Assembly: GCA_002841495.1 (NCBI GenBank)
Contig: PGZV01000022.1
Span: forward strand, 31,751-95,750
Length of the DNA: 64,000 bases
Direction: 5' to 3'
From: Firmicutes bacterium HGW-Firmicutes-2
GTDB taxonomy: Bacteria; Bacillota; Clostridia; Lachnospirales; Vallitaleaceae
The translations under genes were made by a program, and so were the position numbers. Position 1 is the first letter of the stretch, and the number at the start of each line of letters is the position of its first letter. The notes below the pieces were generated by a model. It did no database searches and was not told where the DNA came from. It was given only the letters and a program-made list of their open reading frames with translations. Shown piece by piece: positions 1 through 9,979 of this stretch.

Positions 1-449
1 TCGGGTTTACAATGCAATGGGGATGTTCACCATTTTACCCTTTTCAAACAATCTAACAATCATCTAAACTTAAGAATTGTGCTACTAAACTAATCCATGT
101 TCACAACATACTTATGAACTTCCATATATACGCTGTAGAGACCATATACAATTGCTACTTCAATCGTCATTTATATGTCTATCTAACGTATAGTCATTAA
201 ACGGCTTCTTTGCGCCTATTTAACCACAATATGTTGCTGATTGCCCCTTTACTCAAATACAGGGGCTTAATTAAACTGCTCGGATTGGTCCTACCGTCTG
301 GAGCATTTTCATTTTACATCCACTCCCTTTTCGGTCAGATACATTAATCGTACGTACATTTATCCGTTTAAAAAGGTATTCCGGAAGTTACCTTTGTCTT
401 ATTATACACCCTATAGTCAGTTATTTCAATCTCCAATTTAACAGATTTC
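1..449. other. Non-coding left edge with short leader-like ORFs and a hairpin
   Basis: No long reading frame is convincing here. A 6-bp hairpin (GCCCCT at 243-248 with AGGGGC at 261-266) is visible. On the minus strand a 13-codon ORF runs 312 to 271, with a GGGAG-type site upstream and the hairpin just downstream, which is a leader-peptide layout; any gene it controls would lie left of the window. A 38-codon plus-strand ORF (231-347) overlaps the same bases. Neither is recognisable by family, so I leave the region unassigned. Confidence 0.3.
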
Positions 450-1334
450 TTACACTATATTCATCCTGCCTAAAATATCTCTCAAATCGCTCAAATTGAA
501 GCTATATTCTGTGTTACAGAACTGACAGGACATAGCAATCGGCTTACCCTCTTGAATCATATCTTTTATCTCATCGGACCCCACCGTGATTAAGGCTTTC
601 TCAACCCTTTCTTTGGAGCAGTCGCATTCAAATCTAGGATAGATTTTCTCATGAAAAGTCAATGGCAAACCTTCTAGTACTCTATTAGCTATGCCCTCTC
701 CATCGGTGCCCGCATCCAGCATAGCTGTCACAGACGGTAGATTCTTGATATTGTCTTCAATTCTGTCAATAACTTCATCCTTGGCGCCGGGCATCAATTG
801 TAGAATAAAGCCTCCACTTTGTCTTACAGTATAATCTTTATCTACAAGAACGCCTAGTGCCACCACTGAAGGTGTTTGTTCACTAGTGGCAAAGTAGTAG
901 GTCAGATCTTCTGCAATCTCCCCACTGATTAGGTCAATTTGCCCATTATAGGGTTCTTTCATGCCTATGTCTTTGATGACGTTTAGAAAACCGTTTCCTA
1001 TAGCCCCGGATACATCCAGTTTACCGTTGGGCTTTAGTGGCAAGTCCACGTCGGGTCGATTCACATAGCCTTTTACAAGGGCATCTGAGTTCGCTGTAAC
1101 CAAAATGCCGCCCAAAGGTCCATCGCCTTTAAATTGGAGGGTCAACAAATCTTTGTCACCTTTCATCATACTGCCCATGATGGCGCCGGCCGTAAGGGTT
1201 CTACCTAGAGCTGCTGTGGCTACAGGACTTGTCTTATGTAGACTTCTAGCTTTTTCTACCAGTTCTTTTGTTATGGCAACATAGAGCCTAACTTGATGGT
1301 CCTTATCTGCCACTCTTACTATATAGTCTGACAT
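450..1334 (-). CDS. hslO: Hsp33 redox-regulated holdase chaperone
   Basis: This 294-residue protein is a full-length Hsp33, a cytoplasmic chaperone switched on by disulfide formation under oxidative and heat stress. The zinc-binding redox switch is at the C-terminus: a CxC pair at about residues 237 and 239 and a CxxC pair at about 270 and 273, in the usual spacing. The N-terminal half has the family's IVRVAD start and GRTLTAGAIMGSMMKG stretch. The start is set by GGAGAAATAAG just upstream of ATG. It lies 1 bp downstream of the methyltransferase gene on the same strand, so the two are probably cotranscribed. Confidence 0.96.
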   Translation of the reverse strand: MSDYIVRVADKDHQVRLYVAITKELVEKARSLHKTSPVATAALGRTLTAGAIMGSMMKGDKDLLTLQFKGDGPLGGILVTANSDALVKGYVNRPDVDLPLKPNGKLDVSGAIGNGFLNVIKDIGMKEPYNGQIDLISGEIAEDLTYYFATSEQTPSVVALGVLVDKDYTVRQSGGFILQLMPGAKDEVIDRIEDNIKNLPSVTAMLDAGTDGEGIANRVLEGLPLTFHEKIYPRFECDCSKERVEKALITVGSDEIKDMIQEGKPIAMSCQFCNTEYSFNLSDLRDILGRMNIV

Positions 1335-1335
1335 C

Positions 1336-2103
1336 TTATTTCTCCTTCATGGCTTCTTGTGCGATAAAATACATACGTTGGGTGGTTGACTTTAGATCCT
1401 CAAAAGTATTGTCATGATAGAGACCTAAAAGCTTTAAGCCTGACGCTTCAAGGCATTTTATCACTTCCTTGGGATCATATCCTCGCTCATGATGCACTTC
1501 TGTTGATTTTTCGTATAAACCGTCTTCATTTTTTATAAATACATTCACTTCGTATTCATTAATGGCTTCATCTTCGTAGTAATAGTTTTCCCAAATATAA
1601 GCATAGTCTTCATGATTTTCAGCATATGTCTTGTTCCCTAATACTTCTTTGAATTTGTAGACGGTGTTCATGTCAAATATAAAAAGGCCGCCGGGGTTTA
1701 AGAAAAGATTCACTTTTTCAAAAGTTTTTTCCAGATCTTCATCAAAGGTAATATAATTGAGCGCATCGCCTACGGAAATGACTGCATCCACTGTCCCGAA
1801 AAGATCCAGCTCCGTCATATCCTGGTTCAAGTACATCACTTCTAAGTTTTCATCCTTCGCCTTATCCCTTGCTATGGCCAACATATCTTCTGAAAGATCA
1901 ACACCGATCATTTCATAGCCCTTTTTAGCCATCAAATTGGTCATCGACCCTGTACCACAGCCTAGATCCAAGATGAGCTCCGGTTCAAGATTGAATTTCT
2001 TAAATATTGATTCTATATACGCAAGCCATGCCTCATATGGTAACTCATTAAGAGCACTGTCATAAATCATAGCAAATTGTTCATAGGAAGCCAATGACCT
2101 CAC
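1336..2103 (-). CDS. Class I SAM-dependent methyltransferase
   Basis: This 255-residue protein has the Rossmann methyltransferase fold. Motif I is visible as LDLGCGTGSMT at about residues 45-55, followed by an acidic SAM-ribose position (GVDLSEDML) and a motif IV region around AVISVGDALNYI. The substrate is unknown; the family includes small-molecule and protein methyltransferases. The annotated start is GTG at 2103; a TTG nine bases downstream is an alternative because the Shine-Dalgarno-like GGTGAGG lies between them. It follows the MATE gene by 11 bp and precedes hslO by 1 bp, suggesting one transcript. Confidence 0.85.
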   Translation of the reverse strand: MRSLASYEQFAMIYDSALNELPYEAWLAYIESIFKKFNLEPELILDLGCGTGSMTNLMAKKGYEMIGVDLSEDMLAIARDKAKDENLEVMYLNQDMTELDLFGTVDAVISVGDALNYITFDEDLEKTFEKVNLFLNPGGLFIFDMNTVYKFKEVLGNKTYAENHEDYAYIWENYYYEDEAINEYEVNVFIKNEDGLYEKSTEVHHERGYDPKEVIKCLEASGLKLLGLYHDNTFEDLKSTTQRMYFIAQEAMKEK

Positions 2104-2114
2104 CCACTTTCATT

Positions 2115-3512
2115 TTAATTATTATTATTTAGAATTGTTTTTTCTTCATCCACACTAAGAGGCCAATCTTTAACACTATGGGTATAGGTTTTTCTAAACA
2201 AAAGCAGTACCATGGTCACTCCGAAAATCTCCGCAATGAGAAAAGCGAACCATACAGCACGAAGGCCCCCAATCTCTCCAAGGATATAAGCGGCAGGTAA
2301 AAGAATAACCAGTTGCCTTATCATGGATATATACAAACTATAATGAGCTTTGCCCAGTCCTTGGAATGCTGTACTGAGTATAACACTGACGCCTAAGAAG
2401 GGAAACATCAAACTTATGGTTCTAAAAGCCGGCACCCCAAGTTCAAGCATCTTTGCGTTGGCATTATAAAGCCCTAACAATGCTGTCGGAAAGATTTGAA
2501 ATATGAGCATGCAAAATGTCATAAAGCATACAGCTACTAGGGTACTGAACTTAATAGCAGCAAGAAGGCGCTCTTTATTTTTTGCACCGAAGTTAAACCC
2601 TATGATTGGCATGGTTCCAGTAGATAGACCAAAAACCGGCATGAAAACTAAGGATTGCAATCTAAAATAGGAGCCCATTACATCAATGGCCAAATCACCA
2701 TATTTTGAAAGAATCAAATTAAAGCCCGTAAGCATAACAGATCCCAAACCTTGCATAATGGACACCGGGATCCCAACTACGAGGATTTGTTTGATAATTG
2801 ACAACTTGAATGTAAAGCTTTTAAGATTTGGCTTGATGATGTTATTTCCAAAAAACAAGACCGACCAAACAAAGATCATAGATATAATCTGAGCAACAAC
2901 GGTTGCAATGGCTGCACCTTCAATACCCATTGCCGGTACACCGAAAAGGCCGAAAATCAAAATCGGATCTAGTATAATATTCAGTACTGCTCCAATAAGC
3001 ATGGCGATCATCGGTTTGATCATTTCACCTGTGCCCTGAAGCACACTCATACCCACTTGTCCCAGTATTCTGCCAAAAGCAAACATCATGATAATCTTTG
3101 TATACGATGTGGCATAATCGATGACCAAAGTATTTTCTGTAAAGAGCTCGAAAAAATCTCTGGCAAAAAGAGTGCCCAGTACAGCCACAATGCTGTATAC
3201 AAAGATGCCAATAACAACACCATGTTCTGCAATCAAAACAGCCGTCTTATGATCTTTTTCCCCCAGTTTTCTTGATATGTTGGCGTTCATGCCCACACCT
3301 AATCCTACAAAAACCGCAATGACGATGAGTTGTAGTGGGAAGGCCAATGATATGGCTGTTAAAGCATCGTTATTTGTGTCACTGATTCTAGAGACGAAGA
3401 TGCTATCCACCACATTATACATAGCTTGTACCAACATGGCAAAAATAGCCGGTAAGGACATGCTTATTATAAGTTTGGGTATGGGCACAATGCCCATTTT
3501 ATTTTTTTCCAT
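2115..3512 (-). CDS. MATE family multidrug/cation antiporter
   Basis: This 465-residue, strongly hydrophobic protein has about twelve predicted membrane helices and the MATE family start (short polar N-terminus, then IPKLIISMSLPAIFAMLVQA and a DSIFVSRI segment near residue 40). Two MatE repeats of about 200 residues each are apparent. It is expected to export organic cations or drugs by Na+ or H+ antiport at the cytoplasmic membrane; the substrate cannot be read from the sequence. The ATG at 3512 is preceded by GAGG at suitable spacing. It lies 34 bp downstream of addA, so cotranscription is possible. Confidence 0.93.
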   Translation of the reverse strand: MEKNKMGIVPIPKLIISMSLPAIFAMLVQAMYNVVDSIFVSRISDTNNDALTAISLAFPLQLIVIAVFVGLGVGMNANISRKLGEKDHKTAVLIAEHGVVIGIFVYSIVAVLGTLFARDFFELFTENTLVIDYATSYTKIIMMFAFGRILGQVGMSVLQGTGEMIKPMIAMLIGAVLNIILDPILIFGLFGVPAMGIEGAAIATVVAQIISMIFVWSVLFFGNNIIKPNLKSFTFKLSIIKQILVVGIPVSIMQGLGSVMLTGFNLILSKYGDLAIDVMGSYFRLQSLVFMPVFGLSTGTMPIIGFNFGAKNKERLLAAIKFSTLVAVCFMTFCMLIFQIFPTALLGLYNANAKMLELGVPAFRTISLMFPFLGVSVILSTAFQGLGKAHYSLYISMIRQLVILLPAAYILGEIGGLRAVWFAFLIAEIFGVTMVLLLFRKTYTHSVKDWPLSVDEEKTILNNNN

Positions 3513-3546
3513 TGTTGCCTCTTCTTTCCTGGATGTTTCATCTACT

Positions 3547-6500
3547 CTAGGCTTCTATCTTGATTTCAACGGTCTCTGATATACCTAGAGCATATAGGTA
3601 TATGGCCTTTACCTTCTTACCGGTGCCTTGTTCCAAGGCTTTTTTATAGTAGCGCATTTGTGTGCTGTATCTTTTTGTCAGTTCATCTATAGCACCCTCT
3701 GATATATGGTCTGTTTTGTAATCCACAATCACAAGGCCTTCATCTTCTTCAAAAAACAAATCGATAACACCTTGAACCATTCTATACTCTGTTGTGACTA
3801 CACCTGCTTCAAGTTCCGGTTCAAGCCCAATTACAAATGGCTTTTCTTTAATCAACTGTCCCCTTGAAGCCGCATTTTTAGCCCGTTTTCCTATATCAGA
3901 ATCTAAAAACGCCTTAATTAACTTGGGGGATATACTTCCGGCTTCACGATCTGTTATAATCTGATTTTGACATAGTTCTTGAATACTATCTGCTATAGTT
4001 TTTTCCTCCATTTGAGACAAGAAATCCAGATGATACATAACTTTGTGATAAGCTTGCCCACGCTGGGCACCTGTCATAGGTTGCTCGCCTGCAATAAAAA
4101 CAGGCTTAATAGATGATTTTTCTCGGGTGGGCAACGTTGAATGGATTTCTTCTTCAAGCCTTTTGATTTCTGATACAGATTGACTGATATCCATCTTGGT
4201 TAGAGTATCATAAGGATATGTCCATGCCATTCTAGACTCAAAATCCAGATCCAACTGGGTTTTCTTTTCCTGACTTTCAGAAGTAAATTTCTTTAATATT
4301 GAAGGATCACTATGATAATCTATGTATGTCTTTTGATGTATGGTTACATCCGGCTCAATGGATTGAAGGGTAATCTTTCCAAAATATTCAATACCGGTAT
4401 TGGCGTAAAGAGCTTTTGCTTGACTATGACGTATCAACGCTAACATAATCCAATCCAAATAATTCTGACAACTTTTAATCGTCAGGTAACCTAGATGCGT
4501 GTTTTGGGTGCTTAGTGCTCTTGACCATTTTTCAATCTGCTTTTCCATATTTTTAACTGAACCTATGAGGATTAGTTTTTCTCTTGCTCTTGTTAAGGCT
4601 ACATATAGAATTCTAAGCTCTTCTGATTTCAATTCCTGATCCATTTTTGATTTTAGTACTTCTTTAATGGGCGACTGGATCTTAATACGTTCCTTAGAAA
4701 GTATCGTGTCTGTTCCGAAACCGAATTCCTGATGAATAAGCACCGATTGTTTGATGTCATTTTTATTAAAAAGCTTGCTTAGTGCAGGCAAAATGACCAC
4801 CGGATACTCAAGCCCCTTGCTGCCATGGATGCTCATAATGGTAACTTGATTCCCTTGCTCATCATGAAGCAATGCTTCCCCTTGATCAATACTATGCTTT
4901 TTCATATGGTCCATATATCTTAAGAAATTAAAAAGACCTTTAAAACTTGTCTGTTCGTACCTATGAACTTGATCTAAGAACATGTCCAGATTAGCTTGAC
5001 GCCTAGGACCTCCAAGCATCATAGATACATAATCATAATAACCCGTATCCTCAAAAATCTTTTGAACCAAGCCATATAAACTTAGGCTGTTTTTGACTTG
5101 ACGCCACCTATATAGAGCATCATGAAACTCTATCACTTTTTGATCTAAAGGTGTATTTCCAATAATACTGTTATAGTATATGGTCAAGGCGCTGTGAAAA
5201 TCCACATCCGTATCTGTTAACCTAAGTGTCACCAACTCATCACCTTTAAAGCCAAACATAGGTGCACGCAGTACTGCAAGCAATGGTATATCTTGCTTAG
5301 GGTTATCAATGATTCTGAGTATATTGAGTAACGTCTTAATCTCGATGGTATCAAAATAACCTGTAGCCACTCGACTGGCCACCGGTATGCCATAACCTGC
5401 AAAGGTTTCAACAAAGGCTTCTGACCAACCCGTCATGGTGCGCATAAGGATCACAATATCTTTATACGCCAATCTGCGCTCAATCTTTTCTTGACCATCA
5501 TAGACCATCATTGGCGGGTCCATGGCCATAAGTTTTTGTATCTCAACGGCGACTGTTTGCGCTTCAATCTGTCTGGTTGTTAGACCTCTAAAGCCTTCTC
5601 GTTCAATTAACACGACTTCCGTATTGTAGACATCTGACTCTATCTTGTAATCCGCTCCTAGATTCAAGGCTGCAGAAGCATCATAATGTACATCCCCAAT
5701 TTTCCTAGACATCAATTGTGTAAACAGGTAATTGGTCATGTCCAGAATCTGTTTTCGACTTCTAAAATTCTGATGTAACTCAATTTTTTGATAATGGCTA
5801 TCCTCTGTTGTATAGGTATCATATTTTTCTGAGAACAACTCCGGCTTAGCCAGACGAAATTTGTAGATGCTTTGCTTCATATCCCCTACCATAAAGATAT
5901 TAGGCTTTCCCTCTGTTATTCTTGATACGCTCTGAATCAATGTTTCTTGAACTAAGTTGCTGTCTTGGTATTCATCCACCATAATCTCCACAAAGCGGTC
6001 TGCATAGATCTTAGCCACCTCAGAAGGTATACCATTGTCCTCTAATAATATATCCAGAGCAAAATGTTCGATGTCATTAAAATCAATCATGTTCTTATCG
6101 GCTTTTTTTGCTTGATAGGCTTCTGAAAATGCTTGTATGATAGAGGCCAGTGTTTTCATATGACCATGACTGATGGCTGTCATCTTTATGAAGTGCTCAT
6201 CATAATCAAAGCCATATTGGTTTTGCATGGTTTTCAGCTGATCTTTGATACGGCCAATCAGAGCTTTAACCGGCTCACATACTTCCGGTTCTGTTCCTCT
6301 CTTGGCAGACTTGGCTCTTGGGTAGTCTAAATTATTCAATATCTCAAAAACAAATATTCTATTGTCCTTAACGGACTCAAGATCACTTAGATAGGTGTCG
6401 TAGATTATAAGGGTTTCCATCATTGGCTTAAGACGTATATCTGTTTCTATAATCTCAGCGGCTTCTCTAGATAGAAGTTTAAGGTCTTTGATCTGTTCAA

Positions 6501-7164
6501 ATATTTCTTCCATCATATAAGTGATATAAGGCGATTCATACCATTGATCCAGATTTTTAATATCTAATAAATCTATGCTGCTAGCCAACCATTTTTCCGG
6601 CATGGGATGACTTCGACTGAGTTTATATACGGAAAGTACCAAGGCTTCAACCGCTTTATCACTTTTTCCAGGTGCATAACTTTCAATGAATTCCAGATAA
6701 TTTGCATCACCCTCTGTATAGAACGTCTCTATAACTTCACCAAGGACTTCATTTTGCATAAGCGTGAGTTCAATTTCATCCCCAATCTTGAAGCTTGGGT
6801 CTAGGTTGATTTTGTAAAAATAGTTTTTGATAACCTGCAGGCAAAAAGCATGCAAAGTCATGATACTGGCTGAGGGCAATAGGGTAAGCTGCTGCTGCAA
6901 ATATAGGTTCGTCGGATCTTGTTCAATTGCACTGTAGAGTGCACTTGCAACCCTTTCTCTCATCTCGGATGCAGCTGCGTTGGTAAACGTCACAACAAGT
7001 AAGCTGTCAATTGATATAGGTTCTGACTGGTCTGTAATCATGCGAATAATGCGTTCAACTAAGACAGCCGTTTTCCCTGATCCGGCTGCTGCTGAAACCA
7101 ACAGATTTCTTCCGTGGGTCATAATAACTTTACTTTGTTGCTCTGTAAATCTTACTTCACTCAT
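3547..7164 (-). CDS. addA: AddA helicase-nuclease subunit (RecBCD-type recombination)
   Basis: This is AddA, the UvrD-like 3'-5' helicase and nuclease subunit of AddAB, which resects double-strand breaks for RecA. The protein is about 1205 residues, the family's normal length. Motif order: Walker A AAAGSGKTAVL near residue 30; Walker B VDEYQDSN; QNFRSR; MSIHGSKGLEYP; YVALTRAREKL; and the C-terminal nuclease motif VIVDYKTD. I place the start at the ATG at 7164 (MSEVRFTEQQ); an in-frame GTG lies four codons upstream. The partner addB lies at 18700-22122, with the pyk and V-ATPase genes between, which is unlike the usual adjacent addB-addA order. Confidence 0.97.
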   Translation of the reverse strand: MSEVRFTEQQSKVIMTHGRNLLVSAAAGSGKTAVLVERIIRMITDQSEPISIDSLLVVTFTNAAASEMRERVASALYSAIEQDPTNLYLQQQLTLLPSASIMTLHAFCLQVIKNYFYKINLDPSFKIGDEIELTLMQNEVLGEVIETFYTEGDANYLEFIESYAPGKSDKAVEALVLSVYKLSRSHPMPEKWLASSIDLLDIKNLDQWYESPYITYMMEEIFEQIKDLKLLSREAAEIIETDIRLKPMMETLIIYDTYLSDLESVKDNRIFVFEILNNLDYPRAKSAKRGTEPEVCEPVKALIGRIKDQLKTMQNQYGFDYDEHFIKMTAISHGHMKTLASIIQAFSEAYQAKKADKNMIDFNDIEHFALDILLEDNGIPSEVAKIYADRFVEIMVDEYQDSNLVQETLIQSVSRITEGKPNIFMVGDMKQSIYKFRLAKPELFSEKYDTYTTEDSHYQKIELHQNFRSRKQILDMTNYLFTQLMSRKIGDVHYDASAALNLGADYKIESDVYNTEVVLIEREGFRGLTTRQIEAQTVAVEIQKLMAMDPPMMVYDGQEKIERRLAYKDIVILMRTMTGWSEAFVETFAGYGIPVASRVATGYFDTIEIKTLLNILRIIDNPKQDIPLLAVLRAPMFGFKGDELVTLRLTDTDVDFHSALTIYYNSIIGNTPLDQKVIEFHDALYRWRQVKNSLSLYGLVQKIFEDTGYYDYVSMMLGGPRRQANLDMFLDQVHRYEQTSFKGLFNFLRYMDHMKKHSIDQGEALLHDEQGNQVTIMSIHGSKGLEYPVVILPALSKLFNKNDIKQSVLIHQEFGFGTDTILSKERIKIQSPIKEVLKSKMDQELKSEELRILYVALTRAREKLILIGSVKNMEKQIEKWSRALSTQNTHLGYLTIKSCQNYLDWIMLALIRHSQAKALYANTGIEYFGKITLQSIEPDVTIHQKTYIDYHSDPSILKKFTSESQEKKTQLDLDFESRMAWTYPYDTLTKMDISQSVSEIKRLEEEIHSTLPTREKSSIKPVFIAGEQPMTGAQRGQAYHKVMYHLDFLSQMEEKTIADSIQELCQNQIITDREAGSISPKLIKAFLDSDIGKRAKNAASRGQLIKEKPFVIGLEPELEAGVVTTEYRMVQGVIDLFFEEDEGLVIVDYKTDHISEGAIDELTKRYSTQMRYYKKALEQGTGKKVKAIYLYALGISETVEIKIEA

Positions 7165-7254
7165 AGTGCACCCCACTTTCTCTGTCTATTTTAGCTGAAA
7201 ACATGAGATTATGCCATAGATAAACAGGTATTTCATAGAAAATATTCCCTCATG

Positions 7255-7283
7255 TTTACAGACATCCATCAGAAAGGTATAAT
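7255..7283 (+). promoter_or_regulatory. Sigma-A type promoter of pyk
   Basis: A TTTACA -35 element (7255-7260), a 17-bp spacer and a consensus TATAAT -10 element (7278-7283) stand about 50 bp upstream of the pyk ATG at 7335. The spacing and match to the vegetative consensus are close to ideal. Confidence 0.75.
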
Positions 7284-7334
7284 AAATGTGTATGCATTCA
7301 ATAGAATAGATTATATGATAGGAGAACCCTTCTC

Positions 7335-8753
7335 ATGAATAAAACCAAAATAATATGTACCTTAGGTCCTGCAAGTGACAATAAGGAAACACTAACCGCG
7401 CTCATAAAAAACGGATTAAATGTGGCACGCCTAAACTTATCCCATGGTAATCAAGATTATCTTCTACAAAATATGAATCTGATTAAGGAAGTACGAGAGG
7501 AACTGAACCTTCCCATCGCAATCCTTATGGATACCCGAGGCCCTGAGATTCGTACCAAGACTTTTGTAGATGGTGGTGTTGACTTGTTTGCAGGGGAAGA
7601 AATCCGTCTGTGTCTTGGTGACTTTGAGGGAACAGCAGAAAGGTTCTGTATTACTTACGATAATCTCTATAAAGATGTTAAGCTTGGTAGTAGCATTTTA
7701 ATTGATGACGGACTTATTGAAGTCGAAGTAACCGAAATTGATGGTACCGATATTGTCTGTGTTGTCAAAAATGGTGGTCGTGTTAAAAATAGAAAAGGTA
7801 TTAATGTCCCCGGCGTAGATGTGAGACTGCCGGCTCTTACTGAAGCTGACATTAATGATATTCTTTTCGGTATAAAAGAAGGCATCGATTATTTAGCCGC
7901 TTCTTTCATTCGAAGCAAAAGAGATGTGGAAGAAATTCGTACTCTACTGGATCAAAATGATGGTGAGCACGTTCATATTATATCAAAAATAGAAAGCCAA
8001 ACCGGTGTCGATAATATCGATGAGATTATCGAAGCATCTAATGGTGTCATGGTTGCCAGAGGCGACTTAGGTGTAGAGACACCTGCTGAGTTCATCCCTC
8101 AGATTCAAAAGAAAATCATTCATAAGTGTAACGCTGCTGGTATTCCGGTTATAACTGCAACTCAGATGTTAGATTCCATGATCATTAACCCAAGACCAAC
8201 ACGAGCAGAAGTATCTGATGTTGCTAATGCCATCTTAGACGGTACGGATGTTATTATGTTGTCCGGTGAAACAGCAGCTGGATCCTACCCTGTTGAAGCC
8301 ATTAGAATTATGCGAAAAATTGCAGAAGCATCCGAAGAAACCGCTGACTACGAAGCTGTTTACAAAAGAATCACAGAGGTTCTTGATAAAAGCGTGACTA
8401 ACGCCGTCAGCTATGCAACCTGTACAACCGCTATGAATCTTAATGCAGCGGCTATCATTTGTCCTACTTATAGTGGTAAAACCGCTCGACTCATTTCCAT
8501 GTTCCGACCGGAATCACCGATTATCGCACCTACCATTAACCCCATTACCCAACGTCAATTAAATATGTTATGGGGTGTTATACCGATTATAATGAAAGCA
8601 GAAAATTCTTCTGACATCTTATTCTACAAGTCTATAGAGCATGCTAAGGATATGGGAATTGCTAAAAATGGTGATACCATTGTCATTACAGCCGGTGTAC
8701 CTCTCAATACAAAAGGCAATACCAACTTAATGAAAGTCATGGAAGTGGAATAA
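7335..8753 (+). CDS. pyk: Pyruvate kinase
   Basis: This is pyruvate kinase, the last step of glycolysis (phosphoenolpyruvate plus ADP to pyruvate plus ATP). The 472-residue length matches the short form that lacks the C-terminal PEP-utiliser extension seen in Bacillus and some Clostridia. Motifs include TKIICTLGPAS at the start, NLSHG, MDTRGPEIRTK, the catalytic lysine region ISKIESQ, and VARGDLGVE. It is transcribed from its own promoter, opposite to its neighbours addA and the V-ATPase operon. No terminator is evident before the next gene (91 bp downstream), so read-through is likely. Confidence 0.97.
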   Translation: MNKTKIICTLGPASDNKETLTALIKNGLNVARLNLSHGNQDYLLQNMNLIKEVREELNLPIAILMDTRGPEIRTKTFVDGGVDLFAGEEIRLCLGDFEGTAERFCITYDNLYKDVKLGSSILIDDGLIEVEVTEIDGTDIVCVVKNGGRVKNRKGINVPGVDVRLPALTEADINDILFGIKEGIDYLAASFIRSKRDVEEIRTLLDQNDGEHVHIISKIESQTGVDNIDEIIEASNGVMVARGDLGVETPAEFIPQIQKKIIHKCNAAGIPVITATQMLDSMIINPRPTRAEVSDVANAILDGTDVIMLSGETAAGSYPVEAIRIMRKIAEASEETADYEAVYKRITEVLDKSVTNAVSYATCTTAMNLNAAAIICPTYSGKTARLISMFRPESPIIAPTINPITQRQLNMLWGVIPIIMKAENSSDILFYKSIEHAKDMGIAKNGDTIVITAGVPLNTKGNTNLMKVMEVE

Positions 8754-8844
8754 CTTATTAGCTAAAAATAATTAAAGTCGACTTAAGTATCATCCGATAT
8801 TACCTATGGACACTATTGTTTTATTATCCTATAGAGGTGATTTT

Positions 8845-9876
8845 ATGAAGATACAAAGTTCAAGCATTGAGATGTATGCCCATTCAAAACGCAAAGAAGA
8901 GACCACAGTACAAATATCCAAGCTCGATGAAGAAAAGCAAGCTACCGGACTTTCACTAAAAGATGCTTTTAAAGATCTTTTTGACCTCCAAATTCAACAA
9001 AAGTCAAAGGACATTGCCGGGTCATCAAATGTTGGTGGTACGAAGATCTATGAGATTCGCGAAGAAGACTACCAGAAAGTCTTGCTCCTTGAAAAACTCC
9101 TTAGTTTTCTTACGGGAAAAGACATTAAATTTGTTTTACCAAAAAAGCTAGAAGTAACGGATGCAAATGGTAAAACAGCGGGTCAAAGTGGTGTGCAGGC
9201 TTTAAATGAAGCACCTATGCCTTATTATAGAAGAAAAGTCAGTTACGATATGTCACAATCTATGACCTTTAAGGCAGCCGGTACCGTTAAAACCTCAGAT
9301 GGACGAACCATTGATTTTTCCATCCAATTACAACGTCACGAATCCTTTCATTTCAGAAGTGAGAATCTGCTTTCAAAAGACGGTAAGGTTGTTGATCCTT
9401 TAGTCATTAATTATGACGGTCCTTCTTCTAAGTTGACTCAATCAAAATATGCTTTTGATTTGGACTTTGACGGTACGGATGACCAGATTTCTTTTTTACA
9501 AAAAGGTAGTGGCTTCTTAGCTATTGATTTAAATGGTAACGGTAAAATTGATGACGGCCGTGAACTATTTGGACCGTCTTCCGGTAACGGGTTCAAAGAT
9601 CTTGCCCTTCATGATGAAGATCATAATGGTTGGATTGATGAAAATGACTCTGTTTTTTCCAAGCTACGTATATGGAATAAAAATGAACTGGGGCAAGATG
9701 TATTGCTAGGACTTGGAGAAGTTGGTATTGGCGCCATCTATCTTGGTCATGTGGCTACAGATTTCTCCCTTGGCACTAGCCCTTTATCACCGGATGGCTA
9801 CATAAGACAAACCGGTATATTCCTAAAGGAAAATGGACAAGTCGGTACGGTTCACCATATTGATTTAACTTTATAG
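8845..9876 (+). CDS. Uncharacterised protein with EF-hand-like calcium loops
   Basis: This 343-residue protein has no signal peptide or membrane segment that I can see. I place the start at the ATG at 8845, which follows AGAGGTGATTTT; an in-frame ATG thirteen codons upstream has no good binding site. The C-terminal third carries two dockerin or EF-hand-like loops, DLNGNGKIDDG and DEDHNGWIDEND, separated by a RELFGPSSGNGF segment, followed by FSKLRIWN and a GEVGIGAIYLG stretch. This arrangement belongs to a family found beside flagellar and secreted proteins in several phyla; its role is unknown. Calcium binding is an inference from the loops. It probably shares a transcript with pyk. Confidence 0.7.
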   Translation: MKIQSSSIEMYAHSKRKEETTVQISKLDEEKQATGLSLKDAFKDLFDLQIQQKSKDIAGSSNVGGTKIYEIREEDYQKVLLLEKLLSFLTGKDIKFVLPKKLEVTDANGKTAGQSGVQALNEAPMPYYRRKVSYDMSQSMTFKAAGTVKTSDGRTIDFSIQLQRHESFHFRSENLLSKDGKVVDPLVINYDGPSSKLTQSKYAFDLDFDGTDDQISFLQKGSGFLAIDLNGNGKIDDGRELFGPSSGNGFKDLALHDEDHNGWIDENDSVFSKLRIWNKNELGQDVLLGLGEVGIGAIYLGHVATDFSLGTSPLSPDGYIRQTGIFLKENGQVGTVHHIDLTL

Positions 9877-9894
9877 ATTTATACTAATAAATAT

Positions 9895-9947
9895 AAAGGC
9901 TTATTTTGGTTTCAGTCCCTCACGGACTGTCTCTTCAATAAGCCTTT
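9895..9947. terminator. Bidirectional terminator between convergent genes
   Basis: An 11-bp outer stem (AAAGGCTTATT at 9895-9905 with AATAAGCCTTT at 9937-9947) encloses an inner CAGTCC/GGACTG stem. It lies between the convergent EF-hand gene and the last gene of the V-ATPase operon and could serve both. Confidence 0.7.
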
Positions 9948-9979
9948 AATAATAGAATCTGTCTGAAAATCTTTATGTA

